A stretch of 64,000 nt of DNA, from the NCBI GenBank assembly GCA_035326425.1, contig DAOLFG010000016.1, positions 1 through 64,000 on the forward strand, read 5' to 3'. Made by a program: the position numbers and the translations under genes. The notes under the pieces are model-generated. The model did not search any database, was not told the origin of the DNA, and saw nothing but the letters and a program-made list of their open reading frames with translations. Shown piece by piece: positions 24,361-34,796 of this stretch. This DNA comes from CALKJU01 sp035326425. GTDB lineage: Bacteria > Pseudomonadota > Alphaproteobacteria > Geminicoccales > Geminicoccaceae. Within the stretch, counting starts at the first letter, position 1. Every line of letters begins with the position of its first letter.

Positions 24361-26154
24361 TCAAGTGATCGTCAACGTCAGCCTTGGACCAGCCAGCGGC
24401 ACGAGCACGCGGTAGAGCCGGTCCGGCCATGCGGCACGCAGCCGTGCATCGTCAATCGCGATCTCGTCGAGGCGGAGCGCGCCGTTGCCGGTGAGGCTGA
24501 TCTCGCCCAGCCCGTCGACCCGGATCTGTTGGGCCGAGAGTGCCGGCCGGACGCACAGCATCAGCGAAAGCTCGGCGGCCCTGTCGCCGTCGTGCAGATC
24601 CTCGACCTGCACGGCCCTGCCCTTGAGCAGGCGGACGCTGCGCCGATAGCTGCGCAGTTCCGCCTGGGGCGGATAGGCGCCGGCCAACTCCATCGCGATC
24701 CGTGCCTCGTCCGCGCCGAAGGCCACGTCCACGTCGCGTGCGGCGAACCGCTCGCCGTCCTGCTGCATGACACCGGCGAACGTCGGCAGATTGTGAAAGG
24801 CCGACTGCATGGTCCAGATGTCGTAGCGCTCGGGCGAGAAGGTCCTGGCGGTGTAGCTCCCGACGCCGACGTCGATGACGAACGGCCGGCCGTCCTTGTA
24901 GAGGATGAAGCTGCCGACATCGTTGTGGTTGTGGCTGTCGCCGTTGTCGCCCGCCTTCACGGCGAGGGCGTATCGGCTGTCGCGTGCGATGAACAGGCCG
25001 ACGCTCGGATAGTAGATGTCCCGTTTGCGTGGCGGAGCCGCTTTGCGGCCGGCCAGGGCCGAAGCGATGAAGGCCGCCTGCAGTCGATGGAGGAGGTTGA
25101 CCTCCTCGGGCAGGTCCGGAGCCTCCTGCTCGGCCCAATCCGCGGCTGCGAAATCGGTCAGCGCGTCCGATCCGACGGCGAGGCCGAACAGATATTCGCG
25201 GGCGCCGCAGCGCTCCACGACGGCAGAGCAGTCGGCGAAGTTGAAATAGTGCACATCGGCCACGTGCGCGTTCACGATGTATTCGGCGATGTTGCGGAGC
25301 TTCGCCTCGCGCCACAGCGGCGCAAAGGCGCCCGGGGCGACGGCGTCGAGGATCGCCAGGGCGTTGAACAGGCAGAGCCCGGCGTGGTGGTAGTAGAGGG
25401 CTCCCTCCTCGCAGGCGCCATCCTCGCCATAGCCCTTGAGGAAGGCATCGAGGCTGCCGGCCGCCTTCTCGATCACCGCCCTTCGTGTCACCTGGTCGGT
25501 CTGGCGCGCGAAGACGGCCGTCAGGACGTTCTGCGTGCACCAGGCGGTCCAGTTGTTCATCCGTTCGTCGCCCCGGCCCATCCACCAGAAGTGCCGGGTC
25601 AGGTAGGGCTCGATCACGCGCATCCGCAGCTCGCGGTCGATGCGGCGGACGATCTCCGGGCTCACCGCATCGAGTTCTCTTTCCATCAGCGCGGCGACGA
25701 CGCCGAGCTGCGCCGCGGTCTCGGCGGCGAACAGATCGACGACCGGCGCGCTCGTGTCGGGCAAGGGCAACCGGCCGCCGCCTCGCCGATAGGCGTTGTG
25801 CGCGGGCAGCTGCCAGCCGCTCTCCTCGCAGAGCGCCAGGCTCCCGTCGACGATGGCATCCATGAAGCGGCCGCGGCCCTCGACACATTCGGCGAGGACG
25901 ATCGCGTTGAGCAGCCGGCGGCGGGCGAAATAGCGCTCCTCGAAATGCACGCGGTCGCCGGATCGGGAATATCGGAGATAGGCGGTCGCCGGAAGCGTCG
26001 GCCACTCGGCTGCCAGGGTCTCCTCACCGCGCGCGAGAAGTCGGGTCCGTACCCGCTCCGGGAGCGCCGCCCAGGCGTGGCGGTCGTTGGCGGGTGGCGC
26101 AGGGCGGAAGTCCGACAGCGTCGAAGGCAAAGCAGGCAGCCGTTCGAGGAACAT
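24361..26154 (-). CDS. Heparinase II/III-family polysaccharide lyase
   Basis: Lyase of about 597 residues with an N-terminal alpha/alpha toroid and a C-terminal beta-sandwich. The signature SHNHNDVGSF near residue 400, followed by GRPFVIDVGVGSY, is the metal-binding core of Hepar_II_III proteins. GALYYHHAG near residue 255 gives the Tyr/His catalytic strand. No signal peptide is visible, so it probably depolymerises imported oligosaccharides in the cytoplasm. ATG 26154 is used; the longer frame enters the divergent promoter. Alginate, heparin-like and other uronic polymers are all possible substrates. The GH88 gene across the divergent promoter would process its unsaturated products. Confidence 0.82.
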   Translation of the reverse strand: MFLERLPALPSTLSDFRPAPPANDRHAWAALPERVRTRLLARGEETLAAEWPTLPATAYLRYSRSGDRVHFEERYFARRRLLNAIVLAECVEGRGRFMDAIVDGSLALCEESGWQLPAHNAYRRGGGRLPLPDTSAPVVDLFAAETAAQLGVVAALMERELDAVSPEIVRRIDRELRMRVIEPYLTRHFWWMGRGDERMNNWTAWCTQNVLTAVFARQTDQVTRRAVIEKAAGSLDAFLKGYGEDGACEEGALYYHHAGLCLFNALAILDAVAPGAFAPLWREAKLRNIAEYIVNAHVADVHYFNFADCSAVVERCGAREYLFGLAVGSDALTDFAAADWAEQEAPDLPEEVNLLHRLQAAFIASALAGRKAAPPRKRDIYYPSVGLFIARDSRYALAVKAGDNGDSHNHNDVGSFILYKDGRPFVIDVGVGSYTARTFSPERYDIWTMQSAFHNLPTFAGVMQQDGERFAARDVDVAFGADEARIAMELAGAYPPQAELRSYRRSVRLLKGRAVQVEDLHDGDRAAELSLMLCVRPALSAQQIRVDGLGEISLTGNGALRLDEIAIDDARLRAAWPDRLYRVLVPLAGPRLTLTIT

Positions 26155-26275
26155 GTTTCTGGCCTCGTGATGATGCGGCGGCCGCGCGCGGCGTCGCCGA
26201 ACGATATCGGCCGGTGCGAAGGATGCACAATCGTCCTCGTGATGCCGGCCGGAGCAAAGGGGAGGCACGAACGGC
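26155..26275. promoter_or_regulatory. Divergent promoter region between lyase and transporter operons
   Basis: A 121-bp region separates the divergently transcribed lyase gene and the first permease gene, so it must carry at least one promoter in each direction. AAGGGGAGG (26257-26265) is a strong ribosome binding site for the GTG at 26276. GAGG lies upstream of the lyase ATG. No convincing -35/-10 pair or operator palindrome could be picked out by eye. Confidence 0.4.
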
Positions 26276-27223
26276 GTGTCTAGCGCAGTGACAAATGCCA
26301 AGTCGCCCGGATTGGCCGGCGCGGTCGCATCGAGGCCCGTGGTCTCGAAACGGCGCCGCCAGCTGCAGAAGGTCTTGATCGCCTACTCGTTCATCGCGCC
26401 GAACTTCATCGGCTTCGCAGTGTTCACGCTCGGCCCGATCCTGTTCGCCTTCGTCCTCGCCTTCATGCACTGGGACGGCTCGAACCCGATCACGTTCGCG
26501 GGTCTCGACAATTTCTGGCGGCTGTTCTCCGATCGCGCTTTCATCGCCGCCTTCTGGAACACGGTCATCTACACCCTTTTCTCGGTGCCGCTGACCTTGG
26601 CCTGTGCCCTGGCGCTGGCCGTTGTGCTCAACAGGAAGATCTTCGGCCGCGATTTCTTCCGGACAGTGATGTTCTTTCCCTACGTGGCCTCGCTCGTCGC
26701 GGTCGCCGTCGTCTGGAACATGCTGTTCAACCCGGAAATGGGGCCGATCAACATGGTCCTCTACACCCTGGGGATCGATCCGTCCGACCTGCCGGGTTGG
26801 GCAGCCGACAAACATTGGGCAATGGTCACCGTCATCCTGTTCGGCATCTGGAAGAACATGGGATATTACATGGTGATCTATCTGGCGGGGCTGCAGGGCA
26901 TCAATTCGGAGCTCTACGAGGCAGCCGATCTCGACGGTGCGAATGCTTGGCAGCAGTTCTGGTTCGTCACCGTGCCGCAGCTCGGGCCGACCACGTTCTT
27001 CGTCACCATCATGCTGACGATCCAGTCCTTCAAGGTGTTCGACCAAATCTACATGATAACGCAGGGCGGTCCCGGCACGTCGACGCTGGTCCTCGTCTAT
27101 CACATCTACAACGAGGCCTTCATCTCCTGGGATCTCGGCTATTCGAGCATGGTGGCCCTGGTGCTGTTCCTGCTGGTGCTGGCGGTCACCATCGTCCAGT
27201 TCCGCCGAAGCAGCGAGGACTGA
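26276..27223 (+). CDS. ABC sugar permease, MalF/UgpA type (uronide locus)
   Basis: Inner-membrane protein of 315 residues with six hydrophobic segments and the EAA loop LYEAADLDGANAWQQF. GTG 26276 has AAGGGGAGG ten bases upstream. It is the first gene of the importer operon divergent from the lyase gene. With the next permease and the ATPase at 29298 it forms a complete transporter for the oligosaccharides handled by the lyase and GH88 enzymes. A basic N-terminal extension of about 30 residues precedes the first membrane segment. Confidence 0.92.
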   Translation: MSSAVTNAKSPGLAGAVASRPVVSKRRRQLQKVLIAYSFIAPNFIGFAVFTLGPILFAFVLAFMHWDGSNPITFAGLDNFWRLFSDRAFIAAFWNTVIYTLFSVPLTLACALALAVVLNRKIFGRDFFRTVMFFPYVASLVAVAVVWNMLFNPEMGPINMVLYTLGIDPSDLPGWAADKHWAMVTVILFGIWKNMGYYMVIYLAGLQGINSELYEAADLDGANAWQQFWFVTVPQLGPTTFFVTIMLTIQSFKVFDQIYMITQGGPGTSTLVLVYHIYNEAFISWDLGYSSMVALVLFLLVLAVTIVQFRRSSED

Positions 27224-27233
27224 GGGGCGGGCC

Positions 27234-28070
27234 ATGAAGATCTTCGATCGCAAGGTCACCTGGGGTGCGGTCGCCGTCTATGCGGTCATCCTCGTCGTCA
27301 CGCTGGTCATGTTGACACCGTTCGCCTGGATGCTGTCGGCGTCGCTGAAGCTCGACCGGGACGTCTTCGCCTTCCCGATCGACTGGATCCCCGACGAGCC
27401 GCGCTGGCGGAACTATGTCGACATCTGGACCAAGATCCCCCTGGCGCTGTTCATCTTCAACACGTCGAAGATCACGCTGATCGTGACCTTCCTGCAGCTG
27501 TTCACCTCCAGCTTCGCCGCCTATGCCTTCGCCAAGCTGCAGTTCCCTTTCAGGAACACGCTGTTCCTCGGCTACATCGCGACCATCGCCATGCCCTGGC
27601 AGGTCTACATGGTGCCGCAGTTCCTGCTGATGCGGGAGTTCGGCCTCAACAACACGCACATGGCGCTGATCTGTCTGCAGGCGTTCACCGCCTTCGGTGT
27701 CTTCCTGATGCGCCAGTTCTACATGTCGATCCCCGACGAGCTGTGCGAGGCGGCGCGCATCGACGGCATGAGCGAGTACCAGATCTGGCGCCGCATCATG
27801 CTGCCTCTGTCGATGCCTGCCTTGTCGACGCTGACGATCTTCACCTTCGTCACGACCTGGAACGACTTCCTCGGCCCGATGATCTACCTGACCAAGACCG
27901 AGCTGAAGACCATCCAGATCGGGCTGCGGATGTTCATCTCGCAGTACTCGGCCGAGTACGGGCTCATCATGGCGGCCTCGGTCGTGGCGGTGATCCCGGT
28001 GCTGATCGTGTTTCTGGCCCTGCAACGGTTCTTCGTCGAGGGCGTCGCCTCGACCGGGTTGAAGGGCTAG
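27234..28070 (+). CDS. ABC sugar permease, MalG/UgpE type (uronide locus)
   Basis: Inner-membrane protein of 278 residues, six hydrophobic segments, EAA loop ELCEAARIDGMSEYQIW, ending EGVASTGLKG. It starts 10 bp after the first permease with GAGGGGCGGGCC before the ATG. It pairs with that permease to form the channel. The gene is followed at 3 bp by the GH88 gene, so uptake and hydrolysis are co-expressed. Confidence 0.92.
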   Translation: MKIFDRKVTWGAVAVYAVILVVTLVMLTPFAWMLSASLKLDRDVFAFPIDWIPDEPRWRNYVDIWTKIPLALFIFNTSKITLIVTFLQLFTSSFAAYAFAKLQFPFRNTLFLGYIATIAMPWQVYMVPQFLLMREFGLNNTHMALICLQAFTAFGVFLMRQFYMSIPDELCEAARIDGMSEYQIWRRIMLPLSMPALSTLTIFTFVTTWNDFLGPMIYLTKTELKTIQIGLRMFISQYSAEYGLIMAASVVAVIPVLIVFLALQRFFVEGVASTGLKG

Positions 28071-28072
28071 TC

Positions 28073-29248
28073 ATGGACGCGCCGATCCAGACCCCGGACA
28101 TTGCCGCCATCTCCGACGGCGAGGTCGCCGCCGCACTCGACCGGGCGGTCGCCCAGGTCCGGCGGAATCTGGCCGACTTCACCTATGCTTCGCAGAACCA
28201 TTCGAGCGTCGGCGATATCTATCCGCAGGTCGAGAACGACCAGTGGACCGCCGGCTTCTGGCCCGGCGAGATCTGGCTGGCCTACGAGCGCACGGGCGAC
28301 AAGGTCTTCCGCTACGCCGCCCAGATCCAGGTGCAGAGCTTCCTCCACCGGATCGAGAACCGCATCGAGACCGATCACCACGACATGGGCTTCCTCTACT
28401 CGCCGAGCTGCGTCGCGGCCTGGAAGCTGGTGGGCGACGAGGACGGACGGCGCGCCGCGATCCTGGCTGCCGACCAGCTGATCGAGCGTTTCCAGCCGGT
28501 CGGCGGGTTCCTGCAGGCCTGGGGGCCGATGGGTGCGGCCGACAACTATCGCTACATCATCGACGGCCTGCTGAACCTGCCGCTGCTCTACTGGGCGAGC
28601 GCCGAGACCGGCGATGCGAGATACCGCGACATCGCCCTCGTCCATGCCCGGACCACGCTGGCGAACTCGATCCGGCCGGACGACAGCACCTATCACACCT
28701 TCTACATGGACCCTCGTTCCGGAGCGCCGGTCCGCGGGGCCACCAAGCAGGGCTTTCGCGACGATTCGGCCTGGGCGCGCGGCCAGGCCTGGGGGATCGC
28801 CGGAATGGCGATGTCCTACCGCTACGAGCCGCTGGACCGGTATCGTCTGACCTTCGAGCGCCTGCTGGCCTTCTATCTGCGTCGCCTGCCCGCCGATCTC
28901 GTGCCGTACTGGGATCTCACCTTCGGCGATGGCGATGCCGAGCCGCGCGACTCCTCCTCCGCCTCGATCGTCGCCTGCGGCCTGCTCGAGATGGCCGATC
29001 TCGTCGGTGGTGCCAGAGCCCATGAGTACCGCAACTTGGCGCGCCGAATGATGAAGAGCCTCGCCGACAACTATGCCGCCAAGGATCTCGCTCGATCGAA
29101 CGGGCTTGTCCTGCACGGCACTTATTCGAAGAAGTCGCCCTTCAACACCTGCCGCGGTGAAGGTGTCGACGAATGCGTCGCCTGGGGCGACTACTACTAC
29201 ATGGAAGCGCTGACACGACTGTCCGGCAACTGGTCATCCTACTGGTAG
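28073..29248 (+). CDS. GH88 unsaturated glucuronyl hydrolase
   Basis: Glycoside hydrolase of 391 residues. WTAGFWPGEIWLAYE at about residue 57 and the IIDGLLNLPLLYWA strand with its catalytic-type Asp are typical of family 88, as are the Trp/His-rich loops lining the alpha/alpha barrel. The enzyme hydrates the 4,5-double bond of the unsaturated uronic acid left at the non-reducing end by a polysaccharide lyase, releasing a keto-uronate. There is no signal peptide, consistent with cytoplasmic action after import. It overlaps no gene but lies 3 bp from the permease and about 50 bp from the ATPase gene. Confidence 0.87.
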   Translation: MDAPIQTPDIAAISDGEVAAALDRAVAQVRRNLADFTYASQNHSSVGDIYPQVENDQWTAGFWPGEIWLAYERTGDKVFRYAAQIQVQSFLHRIENRIETDHHDMGFLYSPSCVAAWKLVGDEDGRRAAILAADQLIERFQPVGGFLQAWGPMGAADNYRYIIDGLLNLPLLYWASAETGDARYRDIALVHARTTLANSIRPDDSTYHTFYMDPRSGAPVRGATKQGFRDDSAWARGQAWGIAGMAMSYRYEPLDRYRLTFERLLAFYLRRLPADLVPYWDLTFGDGDAEPRDSSSASIVACGLLEMADLVGGARAHEYRNLARRMMKSLADNYAAKDLARSNGLVLHGTYSKKSPFNTCRGEGVDECVAWGDYYYMEALTRLSGNWSSYW

Positions 29249-29297
29249 TCCAGGGCGCTGCCGCACCACGAACGCAACGAACACCAGCGAGACTGCA

Positions 29298-30407
<1,110 letters not shown>

Positions 30408-30431
30408 GCCGCACTTCGGGAGGCCGAGACC

Positions 30432-32462
30432 ATGCAGTGGATGAGGGACTACTTCCTGAAGGAAGGCCCGGGCATACCAAAAGATGCGCCGAAGAAGACG
30501 GGCCTGGCGCTGTTCGTGGACATCCTCGGGCGGGAATGGTGGGAGCTGGTCAAGCTCAACCTCCTCTTCATCCTGTTCTCGCTGCCGCTGGTGACGCTGC
30601 CGGCGGCGCAGGTCGCCGCCACGCGCATCTGCGTGGCGATGGTCGAGGATCGCAACTGCTACCTCTGGCGCGACTTCTGGGAGACGTTCCGCGCGAGATT
30701 CGTGGCGGCGACGCTGGCCGGCATCTCGCTCGGCGTGGCGTTCGGCGTCACGGGCTTCGCGCTGGCGGCCTATGTGCGGGCGGCGGCGCAGAACCTGGCG
30801 TTCTCGCTGCCGCTCGCGGTGGCGCTCGTGGTGCTGGCGCTCGTTCCGCTCCTCGCCGCCCATCTCTTCGCCTTGCTGGCCATGAGCAGGCTGCCCCTGT
30901 CGCGGCTGCTGCCGGTCGCCTGTCTCGGCCTGCTGGCGCGGCCGCTGCCCGGCCTCGCCGCGATGGGATTCGTCGCCGCGCTCTGGCTGCTTCACGTCTT
31001 GTTGTACCCGGCATCGATCCTGATGCCGGCTGTACTCAATTTTTCGGTCGGGACGCTCGCAATGACTTTCGGCGTCCACAAGATGGCGGTCCGGTTACTT
31101 TCGCTCGCGGAGGCGAGGAAGGCCCGGCCGCCCGAAACGCTGCGCCACGTCGCGCACGCCAACCAGAAGGGAATTGAGATGTCCGGGAAGTGGTTGCACA
31201 CGTCCTTTGCGCTCGCCGCGGGCCTGGCCCTGCTGGCCGCCGATGCCCGATCCGGAACGGCGGTGGCGCAATCGGCCGAGCCGGTGACGCTGAAATGGGC
31301 GCTCTGGGACTGGAACGCGGTCGCCTACTACGAGCCGCTGATCGAGGCCTATCAGGCCAAGCACCCCAACGTGAAGATCGAGTATGTCGATCTGGGCTCG
31401 ACCGACTACCAGACGATCCTGCAGACCCAGCTCACCGGCGGTGCCGACGATCTCGACCTCGTCTCGATCAAGGACGTGCCCAGCTACGCCAACCTGATGC
31501 GTGCCGGGCTGCTCTACGACCTCAGCGAGTCGGCCGCGAAGAACAAGCTCGACCCGGCGCCCTATGGCGGGCTCATCGAGGAGCTGACGGTCGACGGCAA
31601 GCTCTACACCCTGCCGTTCAGCTCGAACTTCTGGCTGACCTACTACAACAAGGACCTGTTCGACGCCGCCGGCGTCGCCTACCCCTCGAACGACATGACG
31701 CTGGCGCAGTTCGACGAGCTGGCGCGCAAGGTGACGAGCGGCATGGGGCCGAACAAGGTCAACGGCACGCTGTTCCACGTCTGGCGTTCGACGGTGCAGC
31801 TGCCCTGCATTCTCGACGGCGAGCACACGGTCATCGACGGCGACTACGGCTTCCTGAAGCCCTGCTACGAGCGCGCCCTCGCGCTGCAGGAAGACGCCGT
31901 GGTGCCGTCCTACGCGTCGCTCAAGACGTCGAGCACCCACTACTCGGCGCCGTTCTACAACAGCAAGATCGCCATGCTGCCGATGGGCAGCTGGTTCATC
32001 GCGACCCAGATCGCCAAGGTCAAGTCGGGGGAATCGAAGAGCACCAACTGGGGCTTGGTGAAGTTTCCTCATCCCGAGGGCGTGCACGCCGGCACGACGG
32101 CAGCGCAGCTGACCGGGATCGCCGTGAATGCGAACTCGGCGCACAAGGCGCAGGCGGCCGACTTCGCCAACTTCATCTCCGGCCCGGAGGGGGCGAAGAT
32201 CGTGGCGGCCACCGGCACGATCCCGGCATTCCGCACCGGCTCGGTGATCGACAGCATCGCCTCGGTCGACGGCTTTCCGAAGGACGCGAACAGCCGGCAG
32301 GCGCTCGAGACCGTCAAGACCTACCTCGAGATGCCGGTGACGCCGCTGGCCGCCAAGATCGAGGTCGTCCTGAACCGCGCGCACGACTCGATCATGACGG
32401 ACAACGTCACGATCGACGAGGGCATCGAGGAGATGAACGAGGGCGTCAAGGCCATCCAATAG
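30432..32462 (+). CDS. DUF624 membrane protein fused in frame to a sugar-binding protein
   Basis: One uninterrupted frame of 676 codons. Residues 1 to about 235 form a DUF624-like (YesL) membrane domain with four or five hydrophobic segments; such proteins accompany sugar importers. Residues 250-676 are a family-1 solute-binding protein beginning with its own signal-like sequence (MSGKWLHTSFALAAG) and containing FWLTYYNKDLFDAAGV. There is no stop between them. An internal ATG at 31179 has AAGGGA six bases upstream, so a separate secreted binding protein could also be made. The product may be a tethered binding protein, or two proteins from one frame. A sequencing error that removed a stop is a possible alternative. 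Confidence 0.78.
   Translation: MQWMRDYFLKEGPGIPKDAPKKTGLALFVDILGREWWELVKLNLLFILFSLPLVTLPAAQVAATRICVAMVEDRNCYLWRDFWETFRARFVAATLAGISLGVAFGVTGFALAAYVRAAAQNLAFSLPLAVALVVLALVPLLAAHLFALLAMSRLPLSRLLPVACLGLLARPLPGLAAMGFVAALWLLHVLLYPASILMPAVLNFSVGTLAMTFGVHKMAVRLLSLAEARKARPPETLRHVAHANQKGIEMSGKWLHTSFALAAGLALLAADARSGTAVAQSAEPVTLKWALWDWNAVAYYEPLIEAYQAKHPNVKIEYVDLGSTDYQTILQTQLTGGADDLDLVSIKDVPSYANLMRAGLLYDLSESAAKNKLDPAPYGGLIEELTVDGKLYTLPFSSNFWLTYYNKDLFDAAGVAYPSNDMTLAQFDELARKVTSGMGPNKVNGTLFHVWRSTVQLPCILDGEHTVIDGDYGFLKPCYERALALQEDAVVPSYASLKTSSTHYSAPFYNSKIAMLPMGSWFIATQIAKVKSGESKSTNWGLVKFPHPEGVHAGTTAAQLTGIAVNANSAHKAQAADFANFISGPEGAKIVAATGTIPAFRTGSVIDSIASVDGFPKDANSRQALETVKTYLEMPVTPLAAKIEVVLNRAHDSIMTDNVTIDEGIEEMNEGVKAIQ
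31167..31181 (+). promoter_or_regulatory. Internal ribosome binding site and start for the binding-protein half
   Basis: AAGGGA (31167-31172), six bases, then ATG (31179-31181) in the same frame as the DUF624 part. The codons after it encode a typical Sec signal peptide ending near AVAQ, which argues that the binding protein is made from here as well as, or instead of, as a fusion. Confidence 0.55.
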
Positions 32463-32469
32463 TCGCTGC

Positions 32470-32492
32470 CGGGCCGGGATTCCCCCGGCCCG
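32470..32492 (+). terminator. Stem-loop after the binding-protein gene
   Basis: A perfect 9-bp GC stem (CGGGCCGGG, loop of five, CCCGGCCCG) begins seven bases after the stop codon. No T-run follows, so it is more likely an mRNA-stabilising or attenuating hairpin that lowers expression of the downstream DUF2264 gene than a full terminator. Confidence 0.55.
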
Positions 32493-32537
32493 CTATCGCC
32501 TGGCCGGGAGAAACCGGCGCGCCATGGAAAGACGGAC

Positions 32538-34394
32538 GTGATCCACGACCAGCACAGCGCCAATCCCCTCGCCGGCAATCCGCTGAAGACGCGGGCCGAC
32601 GTGCAGCAGGCGGTTCGTGATCTCTTCGCGCCATTGCTGCGATACTTCTCGGACGGCGGCGCGAGAGTACGGCTCAGCGAGGCGGCGGCGCATTTCGACC
32701 GAGCGGCCGCCGACCTCGAAGGCTTCGCCCGCCCGCTCTGGGGGCTTGCCCCGCTGGCGGCCGGCGGGGCCGCCTTCGACCGCTGGGATCTCTACCGCCG
32801 CGGCCTGGCGGCGGGGACCGATCCCGGCAATCCGGAATACTGGGGGAATGTCGGCGCCACGGACCAGCGGCAGGTCGAGCTGGCCGCCGTCGGCTTCGCA
32901 CTCCGCCTCGTTCCGCACCTGCTCTGGGAGCCGCTCGACCCGGCGGCCAAGCGCAACGTCGCCGCCTATCTGACCAGGGCCCGCGAGCACGAGTTCATCG
33001 ACAACAACTGGAAGTTCTTCCGCATCCTCATCGACCTCGGGCTCGAGGCCTGTGGGATCGACGTCGATCCGGCCAAGCGGCAACGCTATCTCGAGCAGAT
33101 CGAGGGCTTCCATCTCGGCGACGGCTGGTATCGCGACGGACCGGTGCGTCGTCTCGACCATTACATCCCGTTCGCGTTCCACTTCTATGGGCTGGCCTAC
33201 GCGACGCTGGCGCATGGCGACGAGGAGCGGGCCGAGGCCTATCGCGAGCGGGCGCGCCTCTTCGCCCGCGACATCCGCCACTGGTACGCCGCCGACGGGG
33301 CGGCGCTGCCTTTCGGCCGCAGCCTGACCTACCGCTTCGCCGCCGCCGGCTTCTGGGGGGCGCTGGCCTTCGCCGGTGTCGAGGCCCTGCCCTGGGGCGA
33401 GATCAAGGGCTACTATCTGCGCCAGCTGCGCTGGTGGGCGACAAGGGCGATCGCCGATCGCGACGGTGTCCTCTCCATCGGCTACGGTTATCCCAACCTG
33501 CTGATGAGCGAGAGCTACAACTCCGCCGGCTCGCCCTATTGGGCGATGAAGGCGTTCCTGCCGCTGGCCCTGCCCGAGAGCCATCCGTTCTGGGCGGCCG
33601 AGGAGAAGGCGGCGCCCGACTTTGCCGAGCCTGTGCCGCTGCGCCATCCCGGCATGGTGGCGATGCACACGCCCGGCAACCTCGTGGTGCTGGCCTCCGG
33701 CCAGGAGCACGCCCGGATGCGCCATGCCGCCGAAAAATATGCCAAGTTCGTCTATTCGACCCGCTACGGCTTCTGCATCGAGGGCGACGACCGCAACTTC
33801 GCCGCCGCCGCCTTCGACGGCATGATCGGCTTTTCCGACGACGGCGTTCACTTCCGCATGCGCGAAAGCAACGAGCTGGCGCTGATCGCCGGCGACCGGC
33901 TGCATGCCCGCTGGCGGCCCTGGCCGGACGTGCTGGTCGAGACCTGGCTCGTTCCGGCCAACCCCTGGCACGTCCGAATACATCGGATCACCACGCCCCG
34001 GCCGCTGCACGCCAAGGAAGGCGGCTTCGCCATCGAGCGGGCCGATTTCGCTGCGGATTTGTGCGAAGACGCGACCGGACGCGCGGTGGCCCATGGTCGG
34101 GCCGATGTGAGCGCCATCCGGGATCTCTCGCGCGATACTCCTCTGCGCCAAGGCAGGGTAGCGAGCCCGATCGCCAACACGAACCTGATCGTCGCCAAGA
34201 CCCTGCTGCCGCAGCTGTCCGGCCAGATCCAGGCCGGGACAACGATCCTGATCACTGCCGCGATGGCATTGCCCCACGACCAGGATGCGGAACAGGCGCT
34301 CAGGCAGCTGCCGGTCGCACCCGACCTTGCGGAGCTCGAGGGCGACTTCGCAGGATCGGGAGAGCCCGTGACGGCATGTCTCGTCGCTACTTGA
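32538..34394 (+). CDS. DUF2264 family protein
   Basis: Protein of 618 residues with a helical (alpha/alpha) N-terminal region to about residue 390 and a beta-rich C-terminal part. Blocks such as FARPLWGLAPL, EFIDNNWKFFRI, RDGPVRRLDHYIPFAFH and ESYNSAGSPYWAMKAF are characteristic of the DUF2264 family, which often sits in polysaccharide-lyase and rhamnogalacturonan-type gene clusters. Conserved Asp, His and Tyr residues within these blocks suggest an enzymatic glycan-processing role, but no reaction is established here. No signal peptide is seen. GTG 32538 is taken as start. It ends the uronide operon. Confidence 0.78.
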   Translation: MIHDQHSANPLAGNPLKTRADVQQAVRDLFAPLLRYFSDGGARVRLSEAAAHFDRAAADLEGFARPLWGLAPLAAGGAAFDRWDLYRRGLAAGTDPGNPEYWGNVGATDQRQVELAAVGFALRLVPHLLWEPLDPAAKRNVAAYLTRAREHEFIDNNWKFFRILIDLGLEACGIDVDPAKRQRYLEQIEGFHLGDGWYRDGPVRRLDHYIPFAFHFYGLAYATLAHGDEERAEAYRERARLFARDIRHWYAADGAALPFGRSLTYRFAAAGFWGALAFAGVEALPWGEIKGYYLRQLRWWATRAIADRDGVLSIGYGYPNLLMSESYNSAGSPYWAMKAFLPLALPESHPFWAAEEKAAPDFAEPVPLRHPGMVAMHTPGNLVVLASGQEHARMRHAAEKYAKFVYSTRYGFCIEGDDRNFAAAAFDGMIGFSDDGVHFRMRESNELALIAGDRLHARWRPWPDVLVETWLVPANPWHVRIHRITTPRPLHAKEGGFAIERADFAADLCEDATGRAVAHGRADVSAIRDLSRDTPLRQGRVASPIANTNLIVAKTLLPQLSGQIQAGTTILITAAMALPHDQDAEQALRQLPVAPDLAELEGDFAGSGEPVTACLVAT

Positions 34395-34796
34395 CCGCCG
34401 GAAGTGGGACACGGTGCTCCCCAGCTATACGACAGCCATTACGGGCATCAACTCTCGGTAGTTGCGAGCCCCCCGCAACCGCAGCACCTCGGCCTCGGGC
34501 TGCAGGCCGCCATCGATGCCGCGGTACGCCGCTGGATGGGCTGGCGGATCGGCCGGGCCGACGAACGCGCCATCGGCATTCCGCGCCGGCTGTCTTACCT
34601 GACCGGCCTGGTCGCAGCGATGGCGATCGAGGCCGAAACGGCGTGAGCACGCCAGCGGAAACACTGTGCGACTCATGCCCACCCAGGGTGGAGCAAGCAC
34701 GATGCGTAACAATGACATGGGTGAACCGGCGCCGGAATTGGCTCCCGGACAAAGGGTTGACGATCGGCACAAAGCCCTCGCCCTCTCGAACCGGAA
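34395..34796. other. Intergenic stretch with an unidentified open fragment
   Basis: About 400 bases without a supported gene. One plus-strand stretch ending at 34646 encodes a protein-like, Arg/Ala-rich segment (AIDAAVRRWMGWRIGRAD) but has no good start and matches nothing I recognise. The following 100 bases, around GGTGGAGCAAGCACGATGCG, have the look of an old element end but this is not secure. Confidence 0.3.

Noticed and set aside
23296..26283. A very long open frame on the plus strand (995 codons)
   Set aside because: It is antisense to the lyase and carbohydrate-binding genes, has low-complexity Arg/Gly/Asp-rich translation, and no family motifs; GC-rich codon bias keeps the frame open.
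34660..34770. Possible IS21-like element end
   Set aside because: Only a vague resemblance; no transposase remnant, inverted partner or target duplication is visible.
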